64,000 nucleotides of DNA from Ruminococcaceae bacterium UBA1036 (GTDB lineage: Bacteria > Bacillota > Clostridia > Oscillospirales > Acutalibacteraceae), in assembly GCA_002316805.1 (NCBI GenBank), contig DCEF01000020.1:199899-263898 (forward strand), written 5' to 3'. The notes beneath the pieces were generated by a model. That model was not told where the DNA came from, ran no database searches, and worked only from the letters and a program-made list of their open reading frames with translations. Shown in pieces: positions 32,619-40,858 of the stretch (position 1 is its first letter; each line of letters begins with the position of its first letter). Made by a program: the position numbers and the translations under genes.

Positions 32619-33059
32619 TCAAATCACCTCTGTCTTCCCACCGGCAGCCTCGATTTTCTGCTTTGCAGAAGCAGAGAAAGCATTTGCCTTTACTGTCAGC
32701 TTCTTTGTCAGTTCACCGCCGCCGAGGATCTTTATCCCATCTCCACAGGCCTTCACAAGCCCTGCTTCAGTCAGCGACTTTGTGTCAACTTCTGCTCCGT
32801 TATCAAATTTTTCAAGCGAGCCCACATTCACTGTACGAATGTCCTTCGCAAAATTATTTACGAACCCGCGCTTTGGAATGCGCCTCTGCAGAGGCATCTG
32901 GCCGCCTTCAAAGCCCGGGCGGATGGAGCCGCCTGATCTGGCTTTCTGGCCCTTGTGTCCCTTGCCGGACGTTTTGCCCCAGCCGGAGCCATAGCCCCTG
33001 CCGATGCGCTTGCGTTCTTTTCTGGAACCGGGCACCGATGTCAAATCGTTTAACTTCAT
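32619..33059 (-). CDS. rplO: 50S ribosomal protein L15
   Basis: 146 residues. The glycine/arginine-rich N-terminal half (KRIGRGYGSGWGKTSGKGHK, PGFEGGQMPLQRRIPKRG) threads into 23S rRNA; the globular C-terminal half follows. Directly abuts secY (one base apart). Confidence 0.98.
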   Translation of the reverse strand: MKLNDLTSVPGSRKERKRIGRGYGSGWGKTSGKGHKGQKARSGGSIRPGFEGGQMPLQRRIPKRGFVNNFAKDIRTVNVGSLEKFDNGAEVDTKSLTEAGLVKACGDGIKILGGGELTKKLTVKANAFSASAKQKIEAAGGKTEVI

Positions 33060-33077
33060 TAGTTTACACCTCCTTGC

Positions 33078-33257
33078 TTACGCATTGCTTACCTCGATGA
33101 GGTGAATAATCTTGGCCACCTTGCCTTTGGTCTGGACATTGTCGGGCTGGACCGACGAATCCCCAATTTTGGTAAGACCAAGAGCGTGGGCGGTTGCAAT
33201 CTGGTCTTTTTTTGCGCCGATTAAACTTTTCGTCAGCGTAACTTTAAGCTGTGCCAT
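33078..33257 (-). CDS. rpmD: 50S ribosomal protein L30
   Basis: 59 residues, ATG at 33257, TAA at 33078-33080. Reads MAQLKVTLTKSLIGAKKDQI and continues with TAHALGLTKIGDSSVQPDN, VAKIIHLIEV, the standard L30 layout. Lies between rpsE (15 bp) and rplO (18 bp). Too short for many ORF callers. Confidence 0.97.
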   Translation of the reverse strand: MAQLKVTLTKSLIGAKKDQIATAHALGLTKIGDSSVQPDNVQTKGKVAKIIHLIEVSNA

Positions 33258-33272
33258 ATTGCTCTGCCCTCC

Positions 33273-33773
33273 TTATGCAAAAATTTCTTTTACCGATTTT
33301 CCGCGCATTTTTGCAACCTGCTGCGCGTCGCGCAGGTGTGAGAGTCCGTCCATTGTGGCACGGACAACATTGCACGGGTTGTTTGAGCGGAGGGCCTTCG
33401 TACGGATGTCGTGGATACCCGCGGCCTCCACCACCGCACGCACAGGGCCGCCGGCAATAACACCGGTTCCTGGTGCGGCAGGCTTCATAAGAACCCTTCC
33501 GGCACCGTACTTACCAATGATTTCATGCGGAATTGTTGAGCCGCGCAGCGAAACCTTGATGAGGTTTTTCTTAGCGTCTTCAATGCCCTTGCGTATGGCA
33601 TCCGGAACTTCGCCGGCTTTGCCTATGCCGAAACCGACCGTGCCCTTTTCATTGCCAACAACAACAAGAGCTGCGAACTTGAAAATACGGCCGCCTTTTA
33701 CTGTTTTTGAAACACGGTTAATGGCAACCACGTGCTCTTTGTATTCCGACTGGGAAGCGTCATATCGAGCCAA
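33273..33773 (-). CDS. rpsE: 30S ribosomal protein S5
   Basis: 166 residues. Double-stranded RNA-binding N-terminal domain (VVAINRVSKTVKGGRIFKFA) and C-terminal domain with VLMKPAAPGTGVIAGGPVRA. S5 controls decoding accuracy and lies at the mRNA entrance. Normal length and neighbours (rplR before, rpmD after). Confidence 0.98.
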   Translation of the reverse strand: MARYDASQSEYKEHVVAINRVSKTVKGGRIFKFAALVVVGNEKGTVGFGIGKAGEVPDAIRKGIEDAKKNLIKVSLRGSTIPHEIIGKYGAGRVLMKPAAPGTGVIAGGPVRAVVEAAGIHDIRTKALRSNNPCNVVRATMDGLSHLRDAQQVAKMRGKSVKEIFA

Positions 33774-33790
33774 AGTCTTTCCTCCTCTTT

Positions 33791-34150
33791 TTAGAATTTG
33801 AGGCCGCCCTCGCGGGCGCCTTCAGCCAATTCTTTGACGCGGCCGTGATACAGGTAACCGCCGCGGTCAAACACAACCTGTGTAATCTTCTTCTCGGCAG
33901 CGCGCTTTGCTATCATTTGGCCAACCTTGCGTGCTGCTTCCTTGTTTCCGCCGTTGCCGGTAAACTCTTTATCAAGCGTAGAAGCCGATACGAGCGTTAC
34001 GCCTTTTACATCGTCTATGATCTGGGCGTAAATGTTTTTGGCAGAGCGAAATACGTTCAGGCGCGGGCATTCGCCCGTCCCAGAGATTTTGCCGCGCACT
34101 CTTGTGTGGCGGTGCAATCTGGCTTTATTGGAGTCGATTTTTTTCACCAT
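33791..34150 (-). CDS. rplR: 50S ribosomal protein L18
   Basis: 119 residues. 5S rRNA-binding protein; segments RLHRHTRVRGKISGT, PRLNVFRSAKNIYAQIIDD and the end GGYLYHGRVKELAEGAREGG are typical. 17 bp before rpsE. Confidence 0.98.
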   Translation of the reverse strand: MVKKIDSNKARLHRHTRVRGKISGTGECPRLNVFRSAKNIYAQIIDDVKGVTLVSASTLDKEFTGNGGNKEAARKVGQMIAKRAAEKKITQVVFDRGGYLYHGRVKELAEGAREGGLKF

Positions 34151-34164
34151 GTACGATTCACTCC

Positions 34165-34713
34165 TTACTTCTTTGCGCCTTTGCCGGCTTTGCCTTCCTT
34201 GCGGCGAATGCGTTCATCTACATATTTGATGCCTTTGCCTTTATACGGCTCCGGCGGACGCTTGCTGCGCACTTCGGCGGCAAACTGGCCGACCTGCTGT
34301 TTGTCAGGGCCTAAAATGACAATCTTGTTATTGGCAGGGCACTCTATTGTAATGCCCGGAACCTCCGGAACTGTCACCTGGTGTGAAAAGCCGAGGTTCA
34401 TAACAAGGTTTTTGCCTTGCTTCTGAGCACGGTAGCCAACACCGTTTATTTCAAGCTCTTTCTTAAATCCCTGCGTAACGCCGACCACCATGTTGTTGAT
34501 GATCGAACGAGTCATGCCGTGCAGGGACTTGTTCTCTTTTTCGTCATTCGGGCGGGTCACGTGCACTTCATTGCCCTCAACCGCAATAGTCATATTCGGG
34601 TGGAACGAATGTGTCAGTGTGCCCTTCGGCCCTTTGACTGTAACAGCGCTGCCGTCAACCGTAACGGTGACGCCAGCGGGAATATTTACGGGTTTTCTTC
34701 CAATTCGCGACAT
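34165..34713 (-). CDS. rplF: 50S ribosomal protein L6
   Basis: 182 residues from ATG 34713 (AAGGGGGG-type site just upstream); the frame is open for 14 more codons, but L6 proteins begin at MSRIGRKPVNIPAGV. Two related domains; the C-terminal signature RSKRPPEPYKGKGIKY contacts helix 97 of 23S rRNA. Confidence 0.97.
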   Translation of the reverse strand: MSRIGRKPVNIPAGVTVTVDGSAVTVKGPKGTLTHSFHPNMTIAVEGNEVHVTRPNDEKENKSLHGMTRSIINNMVVGVTQGFKKELEINGVGYRAQKQGKNLVMNLGFSHQVTVPEVPGITIECPANNKIVILGPDKQQVGQFAAEVRSKRPPEPYKGKGIKYVDERIRRKEGKAGKGAKK

Positions 34714-34729
34714 TGCTGCACCCCCCTTA

Positions 34730-35128
34730 TTACCAGACGAACGCGAGGACTTCACCGCCGATGTTCTCTTTGCGTGCCTGGCGGTCCGTCATTATTCCTT
34801 TGGATGTTGAAATGATTGCAATGCCAAGGCCCTTCATAACCTTCGGCAGTTCTTCCGCGTTGCGGTAGATGCGCAGGCCTGGCTTTGATACTCTCTGCAG
34901 GCCGTTTATGGCAGCAATCTTATTTTCGTCATATTTTAAAGTTACCTTTATAATGCCCTGCTTGCCGTCGTCCTTTATAGTGTAGCTTTTAATGTAGCCC
35001 TCGTCTTCAAGTATCTGCACTATTGCTTTCTTCATCTTTGAAGAAGGGATTTCAACGGTCTCGTGCTTTGCAGAACTTGCATTGCGGATGCGGGTAAGCA
35101 GATCGGCGATAGTGTCTGTGATTTGCAT
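34730..35128 (-). CDS. rpsH: 30S ribosomal protein S8
   Basis: 132 residues. ITDTIADLLTRIRNASSAKH at the N-terminus and the GIAIISTSKGIMTDRQARKE signature near the end. S8 binds helix 21 of 16S rRNA and in E. coli represses the spc operon. Lies between the zinc S14 gene and rplF. Confidence 0.98.
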   Translation of the reverse strand: MQITDTIADLLTRIRNASSAKHETVEIPSSKMKKAIVQILEDEGYIKSYTIKDDGKQGIIKVTLKYDENKIAAINGLQRVSKPGLRIYRNAEELPKVMKGLGIAIISTSKGIMTDRQARKENIGGEVLAFVW

Positions 35129-35161
35129 GCCGTTACCTCCTTTGCTAAGCTTCTGAGCTTT

Positions 35162-35347
35162 TTACCAGCTCGACTTTTTGATGCCCGGAATCTCGCCTTT
35201 GTTGGCAAGATTCCTGAAACAGATACGGCAAATGCCGAACTTGCGAAGGTAAGCGTGCGGCCTCCCACAGATTTTGCATCTGTTATAGGCGCGCGTCGAA
35301 TATTTTGCCGGGCGTTTCTGTTTAACTTTCATTGAAGTTTTGGCCAC
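35162..35347 (-). CDS. rpsZ: 30S ribosomal protein S14, zinc-binding short form
   Basis: 61 residues from GTG 35347, with AAGGAGGG upstream; the open frame is longer, but 61 residues is the size of the zinc form. Two CX2C pairs: CKICGRPHAYLRKFGICRIC. It is an essential late-assembly protein of the 30S head. Lies between rplE and rpsH as in other Firmicutes. The long zinc-free form used under zinc shortage is not in the window. Confidence 0.96.
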   Translation of the reverse strand: MAKTSMKVKQKRPAKYSTRAYNRCKICGRPHAYLRKFGICRICFRNLANKGEIPGIKKSSW

Positions 35348-35360
35348 AAGTAAACCCTCC

Positions 35361-35900
35361 TTACTTTGCGAACGGGGCACCCATCAGCCTAAGCAGCTCT
35401 CTGGATTCCTCGTCTGTCTTTGCGGTAGTTACAAAGCAGATATCCATGCCACGAACCTTGTCTACCTTGTCGTAATCAATCTCAGGGAAAATGAGCTGCT
35501 CTTTTACACCCATGTTGTAGTTGCCGCGCCCGTCGAACGAGTTTGGATTAATGCCGCGGAAATCGCGGACACGCGGAAGCGCCACATTGAAGAGGCGGTC
35601 CATAAACTCATACATCCTGTCTCCACGGAGCGTAACTTTCGCGCCGATTTTCATGCCGGCACGCAGCTTAAAGTTTGCAACTGACTTTTTTGCCTTGCAT
35701 ATCATCGGGTACTGGCCGGTGATAGCGGAAAGGTCGCTCACAACCGAGTCGATAACTTTTGGATTATCCTTTGCGTCGCCTGCGCCTACATTGATGACGA
35801 TCTTTTCCAGCTTAGGGATCTGCATGACGCTTTTATAGGAAAACTTCTTCATCAGGGCCGGTGCGGCTTCCTTCTGATAGTACTCTTTCAGTCTTGCCAT
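35361..35900 (-). CDS. rplE: 50S ribosomal protein L5
   Basis: 179 residues from ATG 35900 (GGAGGAG 5 bases upstream); ten more in-frame codons upstream belong to the rplX-rplE spacer. Signature VMQIPKLEKIVINVGAGDAK and the DKVRGMDICFVTTAKTDEE end. Binds 5S rRNA and contacts P-site tRNA. Confidence 0.97.
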   Translation of the reverse strand: MARLKEYYQKEAAPALMKKFSYKSVMQIPKLEKIVINVGAGDAKDNPKVIDSVVSDLSAITGQYPMICKAKKSVANFKLRAGMKIGAKVTLRGDRMYEFMDRLFNVALPRVRDFRGINPNSFDGRGNYNMGVKEQLIFPEIDYDKVDKVRGMDICFVTTAKTDEESRELLRLMGAPFAK

Positions 35901-35911
35901 GTTTCTCCTCC

Positions 35912-36232
35912 TTACAGCGCTTCGCCGCATTTTTTGCAGATGCGCGCCTTCGTGCCGTCCTCATATATCTTATGGCCGACACGGGTTGGCTTTCCGCAGT
36001 GGGGGCAAACAATCTCGACCTTGCTGGCATACATTGCGCCTTCAGCCTTTACTATGCCGCCCTCATCGCCAGCCTTGCGGGGCTTTACATGCTTCGTTAC
36101 CATGTTGATTTTTTCAACTATGATTTTACCCTCTTTAGGGCTTACTTGAAGCACTTTACCCTTTTTGCCGCGGTCTTTTCCATTCAGGACGATGACGGTG
36201 TCGCCTGTTTTAACATGAATTTTTTTCTTCAT
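35912..36232 (-). CDS. rplX: 50S ribosomal protein L24, with C-terminal zinc-ribbon Cys pairs
   Basis: 106 residues from ATG 36232, with GGGAGGTG upstream. KOW domain KTGDTVIVLNGKDRGKKGKV, then CPHC and CKKC near the C-terminus, a potential zinc site found in some L24 proteins. It is an early assembly initiator of the 50S subunit. Twelve in-frame codons upstream of the ATG fall inside the spacer and are excluded. Confidence 0.96.
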   Translation of the reverse strand: MKKKIHVKTGDTVIVLNGKDRGKKGKVLQVSPKEGKIIVEKINMVTKHVKPRKAGDEGGIVKAEGAMYASKVEIVCPHCGKPTRVGHKIYEDGTKARICKKCGEAL

Positions 36233-36248
36233 CACAGAGCACCTCCCA

Positions 36249-36617
36249 TCAAAGCACTTCCGGGGCAAGGCTTAAAATCTTTACATAATCCTTGTCGCGC
36301 AGTTCGCGGGCTACAGGCCCAAAAATACGTGTTCCTGCCGGGTTTTTGTCTTCCTTAATAAGCACGGCCGCATTATCGTCGAAGCGGATATAAGTTCCGT
36401 CGTCACGCCGCACGCCCGAAACAGAGCGTACAACAACTGCTTTGACAACATCGCCCTTTTTAACTGTGCCGCCTGGGGCAGCTTTTTTAACAGAAGCGAC
36501 TATTACGTCGCCAATATTTGCATACCTTCTGCGCGAACCGCCAAGGACACGGATGCACATCAGCTGCTTCGCGCCTGTGTTGTCCGCAACATTAAGGCAA
36601 GTCTGCTGTTGAATCAC
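36249..36617 (-). CDS. rplN: 50S ribosomal protein L14
   Basis: 122 residues. MIQQQTCLNVADNTGAKQLM start and GTRIFGPVARELRDKDY end are diagnostic. Located at the subunit interface. 30 bp after rpsQ, 16 bp before rplX. Confidence 0.98.
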   Translation of the reverse strand: MIQQQTCLNVADNTGAKQLMCIRVLGGSRRRYANIGDVIVASVKKAAPGGTVKKGDVVKAVVVRSVSGVRRDDGTYIRFDDNAAVLIKEDKNPAGTRIFGPVARELRDKDYVKILSLAPEVL

Positions 36618-36647
36618 GTTGCGTTCCTCCTTTGCACGGGGCCAAGC

Positions 36648-36905
36648 TTATTTGGCCTTCTCCAGTATTTTGACAAGACGCCATCTTTTATCCTTGCTCA
36701 GGGGACGGGTCTCCATCACACGCACGCGGTCGCCAACTGAACATTCGTTTTTCTCGTCATGAGCCTTCAGCCTGACGGTGCGTTTAATGATTTTCTTGTA
36801 GATCGGGTGCTTTACACTGTCTTCCACAGCAACGACGATGGTTTTGTCCATCTTGTTGCTTACGACTTTGCCGACCTCTGTCTTTCTGATATTTCTGTCG
36901 CTCAC
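36648..36905 (-). CDS. rpsQ: 30S ribosomal protein S17
   Basis: 85 residues. OB fold; signature EVGKVVSNKMDKTIVVAVED and GDRVRVMETRPLSKDKRWRL. Primary 16S rRNA-binding protein. 18 bp after rpmC. Confidence 0.98.
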   Translation of the reverse strand: MSDRNIRKTEVGKVVSNKMDKTIVVAVEDSVKHPIYKKIIKRTVRLKAHDEKNECSVGDRVRVMETRPLSKDKRWRLVKILEKAK

Positions 36906-36923
36906 GGTGCTTCCTCCCTTCCC

Positions 36924-37130
36924 TTACGCTTCGGCGCTGTCTTTCAGCTCGTTTTCACGCATAACGGTCTTGATGCGGGCAATGTCTTTTTTAACGGCCG
37001 TGATGCGCATCGGGTTGTCAAGCTGATTTATGGTAAGCTGGAAACGGAGGTTGAAAAGTTCAGCCTTTAAATCCTTAAGCTTGCTTTCCATTTCTTCCGT
37101 GCTCATTTCTTTAATTTTCGAGGCCTTCAT
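36924..37130 (-). CDS. rpmC: 50S ribosomal protein L29
   Basis: 68 residues. Helical hairpin protein: ELKDLKAELFNLRFQLTINQ followed by LDNPMRITAVKKDIARIKT. It sits at the tunnel exit near L23 where SRP and trigger factor dock. Its start overlaps the rplP stop by four bases (ATGA). Confidence 0.98.
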   Translation of the reverse strand: MKASKIKEMSTEEMESKLKDLKAELFNLRFQLTINQLDNPMRITAVKKDIARIKTVMRENELKDSAEA

Positions 37131-37555
37131 GACTGCTCACCGTCCGTTTCTTCCTTAGTCACGACTTTGCACCGGATAGGCAGCTTGTTGGAAGCGAGGC
37201 GAAGTGCTTCCCTTGCGGTAGCTTCCGGAATACCGCCCATCTCGAACATAACGCGGCCCGGCTTTACAACTGCCACCCAGTACTCAGGCGCACCTTTTCC
37301 GGAGCCCATGCGGACTTCGGCAGGTTTCTTTGTTACTGGCTTATCCGGGAAAATCTTAATCCATACCTGGCCGAACCTCTTTGTGTAGCGCGTCATTGCA
37401 ACACGTGCAGCTTCTATCTGACTGGCGGTTATCCATGCCGGTTCCAGCGCTTGAAGGCCGTATTCGCCATAGTCTACCTTATTACCGCGCCTGCATTTTC
37501 CTCTCATGCGCCCGCGCTGTACTTTGCGGTATTTCACGCGTTTTGGCATCAGCAT
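37127..37555 (-). CDS. rplP: 50S ribosomal protein L16
   Basis: 142 residues (start at 37555, where rpsC stop and rplP start share TAATG; an ATG two codons later is possible). MPKRVKYRKVQRGRMRGKCR and GKGAPEYWVAVVKPGRVMFE identify L16, which shapes the A site of the 50S subunit. Translationally coupled on both sides (rpsC and rpmC). Confidence 0.98.
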   Translation of the reverse strand: MLMPKRVKYRKVQRGRMRGKCRRGNKVDYGEYGLQALEPAWITASQIEAARVAMTRYTKRFGQVWIKIFPDKPVTKKPAEVRMGSGKGAPEYWVAVVKPGRVMFEMGGIPEATAREALRLASNKLPIRCKVVTKEETDGEQS

Positions 37556-38283
37556 TATTTACCGCCTCCTTCTCTGCGGAACCTTGACTGATTCTGCCTT
37601 TGATATGGTCTCCGGTCCTGGATTCGGTTTTGTTCCTGAGCCTGTTTATGGTTGTCGTGAAGAACTTCGCCCCTGTATATCCAGACTTTTACACCAATGC
37701 GGCCATAAGTTGTGCCCGCTTCGGCAAAGCCATAATCAATGTCTGCGCGGATTGTCTGAAGCGGAATAGTGCCGTCATGGTACGACTCGCGCCTTGCGAT
37801 TTCTGCACCGCCAAGGCGGCCGGAGCACTGGATTTTTATGCCCTTCGCACCGAGCTTCATAGCGCGGCCAATGCACTGCTTCATTGCACGGCGGAACGAA
37901 ATTCTCTTTTCAAGCTGCTGCGCAACATTTTCCGCAACGAGCTGTGCGTTCAGGTCCGGAGACTTGACTTCAACAATGTTGATAGTTACCGGCTTGTTAA
38001 GGAACTTTTCGCACTGCAGGCGGAGCTTCTCAATCTCAGAGCCGCCTTTGCCGATCACAATGCCCGGCTTTGCACAGTGAATGTGCAGGCGTACTTTCGA
38101 AGCGTCACGCTCAATTTCTATCTTCGGGACGCCTGCCTTGGCAAGCTGTTTCATAAGCATTTTGCGAAGCTTGTAGTCTTCAACCAGCGTGTTGCCAAAG
38201 TCCGCATCCTTTGCGAACCAGCGGGAGTCCCAATCTTTTATAATGCCCACGCGGAAACCGTGTGGATTGACTTTCTGGCCCAT
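37555..38283 (-). CDS. rpsC: 30S ribosomal protein S3
   Basis: 242 residues. N-terminal part with GQKVNPHGFRVGIIKDWDSR, KH domain GIVIGKGGSEIEKLR, and C-terminal domain GRLGGAEIARRESYHDGTIP. About 25 residues longer than many S3 proteins because of a Gln/Arg-rich basic tail. Forms the mRNA entry with S4 and S5. Shares one base with the rplP start. Confidence 0.98.
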   Translation of the reverse strand: MGQKVNPHGFRVGIIKDWDSRWFAKDADFGNTLVEDYKLRKMLMKQLAKAGVPKIEIERDASKVRLHIHCAKPGIVIGKGGSEIEKLRLQCEKFLNKPVTINIVEVKSPDLNAQLVAENVAQQLEKRISFRRAMKQCIGRAMKLGAKGIKIQCSGRLGGAEIARRESYHDGTIPLQTIRADIDYGFAEAGTTYGRIGVKVWIYRGEVLHDNHKQAQEQNRIQDRRPYQRQNQSRFRREGGGK

Positions 38284-38301
38284 AGTTTACCTCCTCTTCC
38301 C

Positions 38302-38649
38302 TTATTCTTTTTCCTTAAGCACCATGGCAACGTGAGAAGACCTTTTGAGTATTCTGAACGCGCGGCCTTGTGCCCTCGGACGAATGCGCTTGAGGATTGG
38401 CCCCGGGCTTACGAAGCATTTCGCAACGTAAAGCTTTGACGGGTCCATGCCCTGGTTGTTTTCAGCATTGGCCATAGCCGACTTCAACAGCTTGGCAACC
38501 GGTTCACACGCGGCTTTCGGAGTATTCTTCAAAATAGCCATGGCCACATTTGCCGGCTTGTTGCGGATAAGGTCCAAAACTATCTGGACTTTTCGGGGAG
38601 AGATACGTACATACCGCAGGTTAGCCTTTGCCTCCATGCTTTCTTCCAT
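38302..38649 (-). CDS. rplV: 50S ribosomal protein L22
   Basis: 115 residues from ATG 38649, with AAAGGAGTG 8 bases upstream; the GTG at 38658 overlaps that site. NLRYVRISPRKVQIVLDLIR and the loop LYVAKCFVSPGPILKRIRPR (narrowing the exit tunnel) are intact. 14 bp after rpsS. Confidence 0.97.
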   Translation of the reverse strand: MEESMEAKANLRYVRISPRKVQIVLDLIRNKPANVAMAILKNTPKAACEPVAKLLKSAMANAENNQGMDPSKLYVAKCFVSPGPILKRIRPRAQGRAFRILKRSSHVAMVLKEKE

Positions 38650-38663
38650 GCTGTCCACTCCTT

Positions 38664-38993
38664 TCAGCCTTTGTTACCGGCGGCCGGAGTGCTGCTGGCA
38701 GCCGAGGCGCCGCTTGCAGCCGGAGCCGTTGTCTTCGAGCCTGAATGTCCGCGGAAAGTCCTGGTTGGCGCAAACTCGCCGAGCCTGTGCCCGACCATGT
38801 CTTCCGTAATATAAACCGGTACATGCTTGCGGCCGTCATGGACCGCAATCGTATGGCCGACAAATTCCGGGAAAATCGTCGATGACCTGCTCCAAGTCTT
38901 AATGATTTTCTTCGCGCCGGCCTTATTCATTTCCTGGATCCTTTTAAGCAGAACTGGCTGCACGTAAGGACCCTTTTTTATGCTTCTTCCCAT
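38664..38993 (-). CDS. rpsS: 30S ribosomal protein S19 with Ala/Ser-rich C-terminal extension
   Basis: 109 residues; S19 is usually 91-93. The core is standard: MGRSIKKGPYVQPVLLKRIQ, TWSRSSTIFPEFVGHTIAVH, HRLGEFAPTRTFRGHSG. The extra stretch after about residue 88 (KTTAPAASGASAASSTPAAG and a few more) is low-complexity and probably disordered. The S19 C-terminus reaches toward the A-site tRNA and the subunit bridge B1a, so the tail may protrude into that space. The frame continues cleanly to the stop, so it is not an obvious frameshift. Confidence 0.95.
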   Translation of the reverse strand: MGRSIKKGPYVQPVLLKRIQEMNKAGAKKIIKTWSRSSTIFPEFVGHTIAVHDGRKHVPVYITEDMVGHRLGEFAPTRTFRGHSGSKTTAPAASGASAASSTPAAGNKG

Positions 38994-39021
38994 AATCTCT
39001 GCAAGCTCCTTTCCGTGCGGC

Positions 39022-39855
39022 TTATTTGCCGTTCCTGCGCTTCACTATGAAGCGGTCTGAACGATTATGATGCGAACGAGTTTTATAACCAAGTGTCGGT
39101 TTGCCCCATGGTGTCACCGGCCCTGGGCGGCCTATAGGTGCTTTGCCTTCGCCGCCGCCGTGCGGGTGGTCGTTCGGATTCATTACAGAGCCGCGGACGG
39201 TCGGGCGCCAGCCCATGTGGCGCTTGCGGCCGGCCTTGCCGATTTTAATGTTTTCATGATCAATGTTGCTTACCTGGCCAACTGTAGCCATGCAGGTTAT
39301 CGGCACATTGCGCAGCTCGCCTGAAGGTAAGCGCAGAAGCGCGAGGCCGTTTTCCTTAGCCATAAGCTGGGTCATAATGCCGGCTGCGCGCGCAAGTTGT
39401 GCACCTTTGCCCGGATAAAGTTCAACGTTGTGTATAAACGTGCCTACCGGGATATTTTCAAGTGGAAGCGCGTTGCCAGGCTTTATATCAGCCCCTGCGC
39501 CCGAAACTACTTTGTCGCCGACCTTAAGGCCATCTGGCGCTGTAATGTAGCTCTTTTCGCCGTCTTCATACTTAATAAGGGCGATAAATGCACTGCGGTT
39601 CGGGTCATATTCAATACTCTGCACTGTTGCAGGCATATCAAACTTGCGGCGCTTGAAATCAATTATACGGTATTTCTTGCGGTTGCCGCCGCCGCGGTGG
39701 CGTACCGTTATGCGACCGTAATTGTTGCGGCCAGCATTCTTCTTTTTTGGAGCCAGAAGGCTTTTTTCCGGTGGTTTTTTTGTCAGGCCACTGTAATCCG
39801 TGACTGACATATTGCGCCGGGAAGCCGTAGTAGGCATAAAATTTTTAGTTGGCAT
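39022..39855 (-). CDS. rplB: 50S ribosomal protein L2
   Basis: 277 residues. RHRGGGNRKKYRIIDFKRRK and the C-terminal VRGSVMNPNDHPHGGGEGKA signature (with the conserved His near the peptidyl-transferase centre). Binds 23S rRNA and helps subunit joining. 28 bp before rpsS; a 71-bp spacer with a small GGGGA/TCCCC hairpin separates it from rplW. Confidence 0.98.
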   Translation of the reverse strand: MPTKNFMPTTASRRNMSVTDYSGLTKKPPEKSLLAPKKKNAGRNNYGRITVRHRGGGNRKKYRIIDFKRRKFDMPATVQSIEYDPNRSAFIALIKYEDGEKSYITAPDGLKVGDKVVSGAGADIKPGNALPLENIPVGTFIHNVELYPGKGAQLARAAGIMTQLMAKENGLALLRLPSGELRNVPITCMATVGQVSNIDHENIKIGKAGRKRHMGWRPTVRGSVMNPNDHPHGGGEGKAPIGRPGPVTPWGKPTLGYKTRSHHNRSDRFIVKRRNGK

Positions 39856-39926
39856 CTTTCACACTCCTCATGACGGCTTTGCGGGGATCTGCCGGGTCCC
39901 CATCCATGCCTCCGCATTTTGCGGAA

Positions 39927-40217
39927 TTACATCATGCTGTCAAAAAACTCAATTGATTTGCTGTCAGGCTTTAAAGTGACAACTGCTTTCTTCCATGACC
40001 TGGTGTAGCCCTGGCTTTTGCCCTGGCGGCGAAAATGGCCGCGGACATGCAGCGTGTTTACTTTTGCTACCTTTACGCCGAAAAGCTCTTCGCAAGCTTT
40101 TGCAACGTCTATCTTCGTAGCTGCCTGAGCAACCTCAAACGTATACTTTTTGCTTCCAATCCCTGCCATGCTTTTCTCGGTGATGATAGGGCGGATTATA
40201 ATATCCTGCGCTGCCAT
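39927..40217 (-). CDS. rplW: 50S ribosomal protein L23
   Basis: 96 residues. DIIIRPIITEKSMAGIGSKK start, FEVAQAATKIDVAKACEELF and VNTLHVRGHFRRQGKSQGYT. Tunnel-exit protein that docks trigger factor and SRP. Directly abuts rplD with no spacer. Confidence 0.98.
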   Translation of the reverse strand: MAAQDIIIRPIITEKSMAGIGSKKYTFEVAQAATKIDVAKACEELFGVKVAKVNTLHVRGHFRRQGKSQGYTRSWKKAVVTLKPDSKSIEFFDSMM

Positions 40218-40841
40218 TTAAGCGTACACCTCCTCAATGCGGGCGACCGCATCCTTTGCCACAATGAATTTGTCGGCATTAAGGATGTCGTAAACATTAA
40301 GAGTGTTTACGGCAGCTGTTTTAACGCCCGGGATGTTATTTGCCGAAGCAATAACCTTTTCATCGGCCTGCGGCGTAACGATAAGCGCTTTCTTGCATGA
40401 GCCGACCGCCTTCAGCATTGCAACGATTGTCTTAGTGCGGTAAGAATCCACCGCTATTTTGTCAACAATAACGATCTCGTTATCCTTTACCTTGCTTGAA
40501 AGTGCCGACTTCATTGCGAGGCGTTTTTCCTTTTTGTTCAGCGTTATGCTGTAGTCGCGCGGTTTGGGGGCAAACACTATGCCACCGTGTGTCCACTGCG
40601 GCGCACGGATGGAACCCTGCCTTGCGTGGCCTGTGCCCTTCTGCCTCCATGGTTTCTTGCCGCCGCCTGAAACTTCTGCGCGGGTCAAGGCGGACTGTGT
40701 GCCTTGGCGCATATTTGCCAGGTGCGCAACAACTACATCGTGCATAGCGGGCTTATTTGGCTCGATTCCAAATACGGCATCGGACAGATCCATCTTTCCG
40801 ACTTCCTTGCCTGCCATATCAAGTACTGCTACTGTAGGCAT
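40218..40841 (-). CDS. rplD: 50S ribosomal protein L4
   Basis: 207 residues. Signature tunnel loop region AEVSGGGKKPWRQKGTGHAR and GSIRAPQWTHGGIVFAPKPR. In gammaproteobacteria L4 also represses the S10 operon through the leader RNA; the structured leader found upstream of rpsJ makes a comparable role here worth testing, but nothing in this sequence proves it. Confidence 0.98.
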   Translation of the reverse strand: MPTVAVLDMAGKEVGKMDLSDAVFGIEPNKPAMHDVVVAHLANMRQGTQSALTRAEVSGGGKKPWRQKGTGHARQGSIRAPQWTHGGIVFAPKPRDYSITLNKKEKRLAMKSALSSKVKDNEIVIVDKIAVDSYRTKTIVAMLKAVGSCKKALIVTPQADEKVIASANNIPGVKTAAVNTLNVYDILNADKFIVAKDAVARIEEVYA

Positions 40842-40858
40842 CTCTGTTCCTCCTCCCC

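Noticed and set aside
37600..38439. 279-codon rightward ORF opposite rpsC/rplV
   Set aside because: Cys/Ala/Phe-rich antisense shadow of highly conserved ribosomal protein genes; no ribosome site or family similarity.
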